This document shows positions 59,874-64,000 of a stretch of 64,000 nt of DNA, one piece after another; the stretch's first letter is position 1; each line of letters starts with the position of its first letter. The translations under genes and the position numbers were made by a program. The notes under the pieces were generated by a model. It was not told the DNA's origin, made no database searches, and saw only the letters and a program-made list of their open reading frames with translations. The stretch comes from JADLHS01 sp964594985 (GTDB taxonomy: Bacteria > Verrucomicrobiota > Verrucomicrobiia > Limisphaerales > JADLHS01): assembly GCA_964594985.1 (NCBI GenBank), contig CAZQNQ010000005.1, forward strand, positions 1-64,000, written 5' to 3'.

Positions 59874-61796
59874 TTCAAACACTTCGCCCATTCTTTGATC
59901 TCCGGCTATGTGCTGCTCGGAACCAACATGCTTTACACGCTAGCCTCGATCCCGCTGGCATTGCGCTATTTGAGCAACGCAGAGTTTGGGTTGTGGGCAC
60001 TGGTCACATCCGTAGCGGGCTATGTCGCACTGGTGGATTTCGGCTTGAGTGCGTCGGCGTCGCGCGTGTTGATTGATCACAAAGATCGGCGGACTTCTGG
60101 TCATTACGGCAGCATGGTACAAACCGGGGCACTAGTGGGATTGACTCAGGGCACGCTGGTAATGCTGGTTGGAGTCGTTGTAGCGCTATTTATCGGGCCG
60201 GTGCTCAAGGTGGATGAAGCGCTTCAAGCCGAATTCACCTGGCTCATGATCGGGCAATGTATCCTCGTCGGCGTCGGTTTCTTTATCCGTATCTTCACGC
60301 ACATACTAACGGCACATCAGCGTTATGACATCAGCAACTATACGCAGTCTGTTTTGTTCGTAACGTCCTTTTTGGTGATGTGGATTTGCTTCAAGCACGG
60401 CATAGGCATCAAGAGTGTGCTTTGGGCGCAGGCATCTGGCACGTTTGTGGTTGTGGCGGTAAATCTCTACGCATGCGCGAAGTTGAAATTCCTACCCGAG
60501 CGCAACGAATGGGGGCGGCCCAGTTGGGGCGCGTTTAAAGAGCTATTCGCTTTTGGATGGAATTTTTTCCTGTTTGCATTGGGCAATCAGTTGATCAATG
60601 CCAGCCAGTTGCTGGTACTCACGCGGTTTTACGGCTTGGAAGCAGCAGCAGCGTGGGGCATTTGCACGCGGGTGTATCTGGTGCTGTCACTGGTCATCTA
60701 CCGCCTTTTCGATTACTCAAGCGCTGCGCTGGCGGAAATGATGGTGCGCGGAGAGAAAGCTCTTTTGCAGCGGCGGTTCCGCGAAATCGTCGTATTCTCG
60801 AGCAGTTTGAGTGTTGCTGCGGCTACGATGCTGGCTCTGTGCAATTCACCATTTGTCAGCGTGTGGACTTCGGGACGCATCAACTCTTTGAAATTCTACC
60901 CGTCGGATATCAAAGACCCAGCGCTGTTCGAAAGAGAGCTGTCGGCACAGGCCGATCCGCTTTCACAGTTCCTCTGGATGAACTTTTCCAAAAAAGCACA
61001 GGGGGATATGGAAGCATTGCGTTCCACCAAAGAAGGCCAGAATCAACTCAAGGAACTTTTGGCCAGCGAACTGAATCTAATCGCAAATGGCGAATCGATT
61101 TATACCCGGGAACGGTTTGCACGAACCGAACTCTCAAAAGAATGCGAGTCTTTCGTTGTTGTCGGGGTCTCGGGAGCAGAACACTTGCGATTGAATCGTT
61201 ATTTGCTGGAAGACGCGTTTCCAAAGGAACTGGCGAACAGTCGCAAGGCACATTGGTCGCCATTCAATGACGTATTGCTGGGCCTCTGGCTTATCGTGTG
61301 CGTGGCAACCAACTCTCATACCGGACTGGTGGGACAGACGAAAAATTTCGGTTTTTTGCGCTTTATCGGGTTTATTGAAGGCACAGTGTTTATTGGCTTA
61401 ACCTTGCTGCTGATTCGATTCGGTGGCATGACAATGATGCTTACATTGTCCATCGTATGCTGCCTGTTGTTCCGGCTGCCCTACGGGTGGTATCGGACGC
61501 ATGAATACTTTACAATCTCGCGTTCAGAACTGGTGGGCTGGCATCGCACGATTCCGCAAATGTTCGTGTGGTTGGCTCCTGCCGCGATATTGGTATGGTG
61601 GTTCACGCAAAATCTGACGGGTATTGTGAGGCTCTGTACTATCTGTGCCACAATGGGGATATGGTCGGGCTTTGTTTTCCTGCGAATCGGATTGTCACCA
61701 GCGATACAATCCGAAATCTTTAAACGCGCACCCCAAAGACTAAAGGGGGTTTTAGGTATGCTGGGATTTGACAAAACTCAGGGCGGAAGGACATAG
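59865..61796 (+). CDS. Wzx-like polysaccharide flippase with inserted domain
   Basis: Membrane flippase of the MOP superfamily. There are about 14 helices, e.g. YVLLGTNMLYTLASIPLALR, ALVTSVAGYVALVDFGLSAS and AWGICTRVYLVLSLVIYRLF. At 643 aa it exceeds the usual ~420-520. Residues ~340-462 form a soluble helical insertion after SPFVSVWTSGRI and before WSPFNDVLLGLWLIV. It includes DPLSQFLWMNFSKKAQGDME, GESIYTRERFARTEL and LRLNRYLLEDAFPKELA. Similar segments exist in my memory as an uncharacterised sequence in several phyla, but I cannot confirm it. It lies in a surface-glycan locus. Confidence 0.85.
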   Translation: MSRFKHFAHSLISGYVLLGTNMLYTLASIPLALRYLSNAEFGLWALVTSVAGYVALVDFGLSASASRVLIDHKDRRTSGHYGSMVQTGALVGLTQGTLVMLVGVVVALFIGPVLKVDEALQAEFTWLMIGQCILVGVGFFIRIFTHILTAHQRYDISNYTQSVLFVTSFLVMWICFKHGIGIKSVLWAQASGTFVVVAVNLYACAKLKFLPERNEWGRPSWGAFKELFAFGWNFFLFALGNQLINASQLLVLTRFYGLEAAAAWGICTRVYLVLSLVIYRLFDYSSAALAEMMVRGEKALLQRRFREIVVFSSSLSVAAATMLALCNSPFVSVWTSGRINSLKFYPSDIKDPALFERELSAQADPLSQFLWMNFSKKAQGDMEALRSTKEGQNQLKELLASELNLIANGESIYTRERFARTELSKECESFVVVGVSGAEHLRLNRYLLEDAFPKELANSRKAHWSPFNDVLLGLWLIVCVATNSHTGLVGQTKNFGFLRFIGFIEGTVFIGLTLLLIRFGGMTMMLTLSIVCCLLFRLPYGWYRTHEYFTISRSELVGWHRTIPQMFVWLAPAAILVWWFTQNLTGIVRLCTICATMGIWSGFVFLRIGLSPAIQSEIFKRAPQRLKGVLGMLGFDKTQGGRT

Positions 61797-61891
61797 AGCG
61801 CTTGTAAAAGCTGCTTGTGGATTGATGGTGGAGTTTCTAATGTCGAGTCTTGCCGAAGCGGTTTTGCCCGGCCACATGATTGTAATTTGAA

Positions 61892-62656
61892 ATGATACGC
61901 AAAGCACTTGGAAAGCTTCGACGTCGTCTTAATCAGGAGAGCGTTCACCGCAAACGTCAACGTGGTGAGGTGCAACCCTTGGACTGGCAGACCGGGCTAT
62001 TGGATGAGAATGATTTTTGGGTCCGTGCACTGACGGATCCCGAACGCAATTGGAATATCAATGAGTATCGTGAAAGAACTAATCCTGATTTTGAATTGCA
62101 GCTTGAATTGCGGGCGTTAATTCCGGTCACTGAAGGTGACTCCGTGAGAATCCTTGATGTTGGCGCAGGGCCATTGACGCGCATCGGGAAAAAGTGGCCG
62201 GGCCACCACCTCGAAATCATCGCCACCGATCCTCTTGCGGAGAAATACAATGCGCTTATGGAACAGTTGCATATTCCGTTGCTCGTGCCCGTGACCTTCG
62301 CCCATGCCGAAAAATTGACCGAGCAATTTCCTAAAGACCATTTCGACCTCGCTTACGCAAGCAACTGTTTAGATCACAGTTACAATCCTATCCTGGCCAT
62401 TCAACAGATGGTTGAAACGGTCAAGCCTGGCCACTGCGTTTATCTCTGGCACTTTGCCAACGAAGGGAAGAAGGAGTGTTACAATGGATTACATCAATGG
62501 AACTTTGATTCGGAGGGCAATCGTTTTTTGGTAAGCGATGGACGAGTGACACATTCGCTGAGCGATAAATTGAGCGGAGTTGCTGAAATCACCTGTGCAA
62601 AAACCGAGGCTTTCAACAACGACGTGGTGATCGCTACGATTAGGAAAAAATCCTGA
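61892..62656 (+). CDS. SAM-dependent methyltransferase (class I)
   Basis: 254 residues. AdoMet-binding motif I is VRILDVGAGPLTRIG, the post-motif acidic residue is in LEIIATDPLAEKYN, and motif IV is DHFDLAYASNCLDHSYN. The N-terminal ~50 residues are basic (KALGKLRRRLNQESVHRKRQ). Its place between a flippase and another methyltransferase suggests modification of a glycan or carrier precursor. The substrate is unknown. Confidence 0.8.
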   Translation: MIRKALGKLRRRLNQESVHRKRQRGEVQPLDWQTGLLDENDFWVRALTDPERNWNINEYRERTNPDFELQLELRALIPVTEGDSVRILDVGAGPLTRIGKKWPGHHLEIIATDPLAEKYNALMEQLHIPLLVPVTFAHAEKLTEQFPKDHFDLAYASNCLDHSYNPILAIQQMVETVKPGHCVYLWHFANEGKKECYNGLHQWNFDSEGNRFLVSDGRVTHSLSDKLSGVAEITCAKTEAFNNDVVIATIRKKS

Positions 62657-62679
62657 TTGTTTAAACCGTTGCGGTCACT

Positions 62680-63438
62680 ATGACTTCTATTTCCAAACTC
62701 CTACGGTTGTTTGGGCGCACGCTCAAAATAGCTGCAACCAATCCTACACGCCTCTCCCACGTTTTTGGTTCCGCCTTGCAAGCTTGCGATGAGGTGGCGG
62801 ATCGGTCCCTGGACCTGCAGCGGTTCAATTATGTCGCCCCGGAATCGCTCCTGCCAAAACTGGGCGAACCAGGCCGGATGCAGCTGGCCATTTTTCCGCA
62901 AAGCCACGCTTCCGTTTCCATCCTCGAATTCAACTGCCTGATCCTGCTCCTGCGACAAGCCAACGCCCGAAACGTTTTTGAATTCGGCACGTTCAAGGGA
63001 ATTTCCATCTCGCAACTCGCGTTAAACATGCCGGTCGGTGGCCGCATTTGTACTCTGGATCTACCGGATGAATCCCTGCAAACGAAGATGGCGATCGCCG
63101 ACGCGGAAGATGCCCTCATTGCCGGGGAAAGCGGCAAAGGCTCGCTCATCCCGGCCGAGCTGCGCCCCCGCATCACATTCATCCAGCAGGACTCGGCGAC
63201 ATTTGATGAATCGATTTATGCCGGAGAGATGGACTTTGTTTTTGTGGACGGCGCCCACAACTATGAATACGTGAAGAACGACTCTGAGAAGGGCTGGCGC
63301 ATGCTTCGCTCTGGCGGCATCATCGCCTGGCATGATTGCCGGATTCAAGACCCGGGCGTTGTGCGCTATCTGTTGGAGAGTTCGTACCAGCCAAAACTCA
63401 TCGGCGGGACGACTGTGGCGTTTGCCAGCAAGCCTTAA
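62680..63438 (+). CDS. SAM-dependent methyltransferase, Methyltransf_24-like
   Basis: 252 residues. SILEFNCLILLLRQANARNV precedes motif I FEFGTFKGISISQL. The metal/catalytic motifs are DFVFVDGAHNYEYV and GGIIAWHDCRIQDPG. This resembles the O-methyltransferases of polysaccharide and antibiotic clusters (CmcI/RhtX type). It starts 23 bp after the preceding methyltransferase's stop. Base composition returns to the window's GC-rich norm here. Confidence 0.82.
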   Translation: MTSISKLLRLFGRTLKIAATNPTRLSHVFGSALQACDEVADRSLDLQRFNYVAPESLLPKLGEPGRMQLAIFPQSHASVSILEFNCLILLLRQANARNVFEFGTFKGISISQLALNMPVGGRICTLDLPDESLQTKMAIADAEDALIAGESGKGSLIPAELRPRITFIQQDSATFDESIYAGEMDFVFVDGAHNYEYVKNDSEKGWRMLRSGGIIAWHDCRIQDPGVVRYLLESSYQPKLIGGTTVAFASKP

Positions 63439-63451
63439 CGTGGCGCATTCG

Positions 63452-64000
63452 ATGAGAATCCTCATCGTCAGTTTCAACTTCCCGCCCCAAGTAGGCGGTG
63501 TCGCCGAAGTAGCACGGACCCAGGCGCTCGGCTTCCAACAACGCGGCCACGAGGTAAGCGTGGTTACTGGCCGGGATGAACGCCGCCGGGCTTCCACCCT
63601 TCTACCAGGCATTCCTATCCAGGAATTCGAGGTGCGCGGCTCGCATCTGGCGGGCGCGGGTTATCACGGTGAAATCGCAGCGTTCCAGGAATTCATCGCC
63701 AACCACCCGGCAGATTTGATCTTGTTTCATTGCTGGCAAAATTGGGCGGTCGATGTCGCCATTCCGGCCTTGGCTCGCACCCGCGCCCGCAAAGTCATGC
63801 TCAGCCACGGTTATGATGCGCAAATGTGGAAGCCCCGCGCCAAATTTCCCTGGGGCTTGGGCGTCTGGTTGCGCGCACTGCCTTACGTCACAAAATTGCC
63901 GCGGATGATGCGCGCGTTTGATCGCATCGTTTTCCTTAGTGAAAAACGGGATCTGGGCCGGTTCTTCGACGCAAGGTTAGCGCGGCACTTTTGCCCAGAC
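63452..64000 (+). CDS. Glycosyltransferase family 4-type, 5' part (runs off the window)
   Basis: An open frame from the ATG at 63452 to the edge (183 codons, no stop). The N-terminus MRILIVSFNFPPQVGGVAEV with a Gly-Gly-Val loop is the typical GT-B donor-free half: ARTQALGFQQRGHEVSVVTG, then ADLILFHCWQNWAVDVAIPA, KVMLSHGYDAQMW and FDRIVFLSEKRDLG. Retaining GT4 enzymes add sugars to lipid-linked glycans. It starts 13 bp after the methyltransferase's stop, so it is cotranscribed. Confidence 0.85.
   Translation, partial: MRILIVSFNFPPQVGGVAEVARTQALGFQQRGHEVSVVTGRDERRRASTLLPGIPIQEFEVRGSHLAGAGYHGEIAAFQEFIANHPADLILFHCWQNWAVDVAIPALARTRARKVMLSHGYDAQMWKPRAKFPWGLGVWLRALPYVTKLPRMMRAFDRIVFLSEKRDLGRFFDARLARHFCPD

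Overview
The window is GC-rich chromosomal DNA with no rRNA, tRNA, CRISPR array or insertion sequence that I could find. The gene content points to Verrucomicrobiota, probably the Pedosphaera/Limisphaerales group (inference). It has pseudopilins with an H-X9-DG-like C-terminus, PEP-CTERM surface proteins, a GH57/DUF4912/GlgC glycogen locus, cdaA-cdaR-glmM, and very many imperfect palindromic interspersed repeats.

Layout. 1-2.9 kb: serine acetyltransferase, a pseudopilin and ThiD. 2.9-11.2 kb: a copper/silver-type RND efflux cluster (YHS-like and Cys-rich secreted peptides, TolC-like, CusB-like, CusA-like). 11.2-17.7 kb: a DUF2723/TPR membrane protein overlapping CysC, a PEP-CTERM protein, MetF and an odd radical SAM protein. 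18-25.7 kb: a lipoprotein, GlgC, GH57 branching enzyme, a DUF4912 protein with a histone-H1-like tail, and a glyoxalase-like protein. 25.3-34.2 kb (minus): an eight-gene nitrogen operon, NasS/NrtA-like then urtABCDE then fmdA then fmdB, with a divergent LysR gene. 35.6-39.2 kb: folP-cdaA-cdaR-glmM. 40.9-41.7 kb: a decapitated Dam-type methylase next to an apparently intact PD-(D/E)XK nuclease. 41.9-46.3 kb (minus): a cobalamin riboswitch followed by a compact five-gene operon (PEP-CTERM protein, CWC/DUF5522 protein, secreted protein, BtuF-like protein, pseudopilin). 46.5-50.2 kb: NusG paralogue, PpiD-like chaperone, pseudouridine synthase and a lipoprotein. 50.7-54.2 kb: yceI-wrbA-pirin operon with a divergent LysR gene. 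54.2-58.6 kb: two rhomboid proteases either side of uvrB. 58.7 kb to the end: a lower-GC surface polysaccharide locus (acyltransferase broken at a 10-G run, Wzx-like flippase with an inserted domain, two methyltransferases, and a glycosyltransferase running off the end).

The most striking feature is how far the palindromic repeats enter genes. Copies matching intergenic elements lie in frame inside uvrB, cusA (three times) and the TolC-like gene. Others supply N-termini or sit at most junctions of the nitrogen operon. The cobalamin riboswitch operon is the best candidate for a little-described functional system: it pairs a vitamin B12 sensor with surface proteins and a pseudopilin, and no BtuB or BtuCD gene is present in the window.
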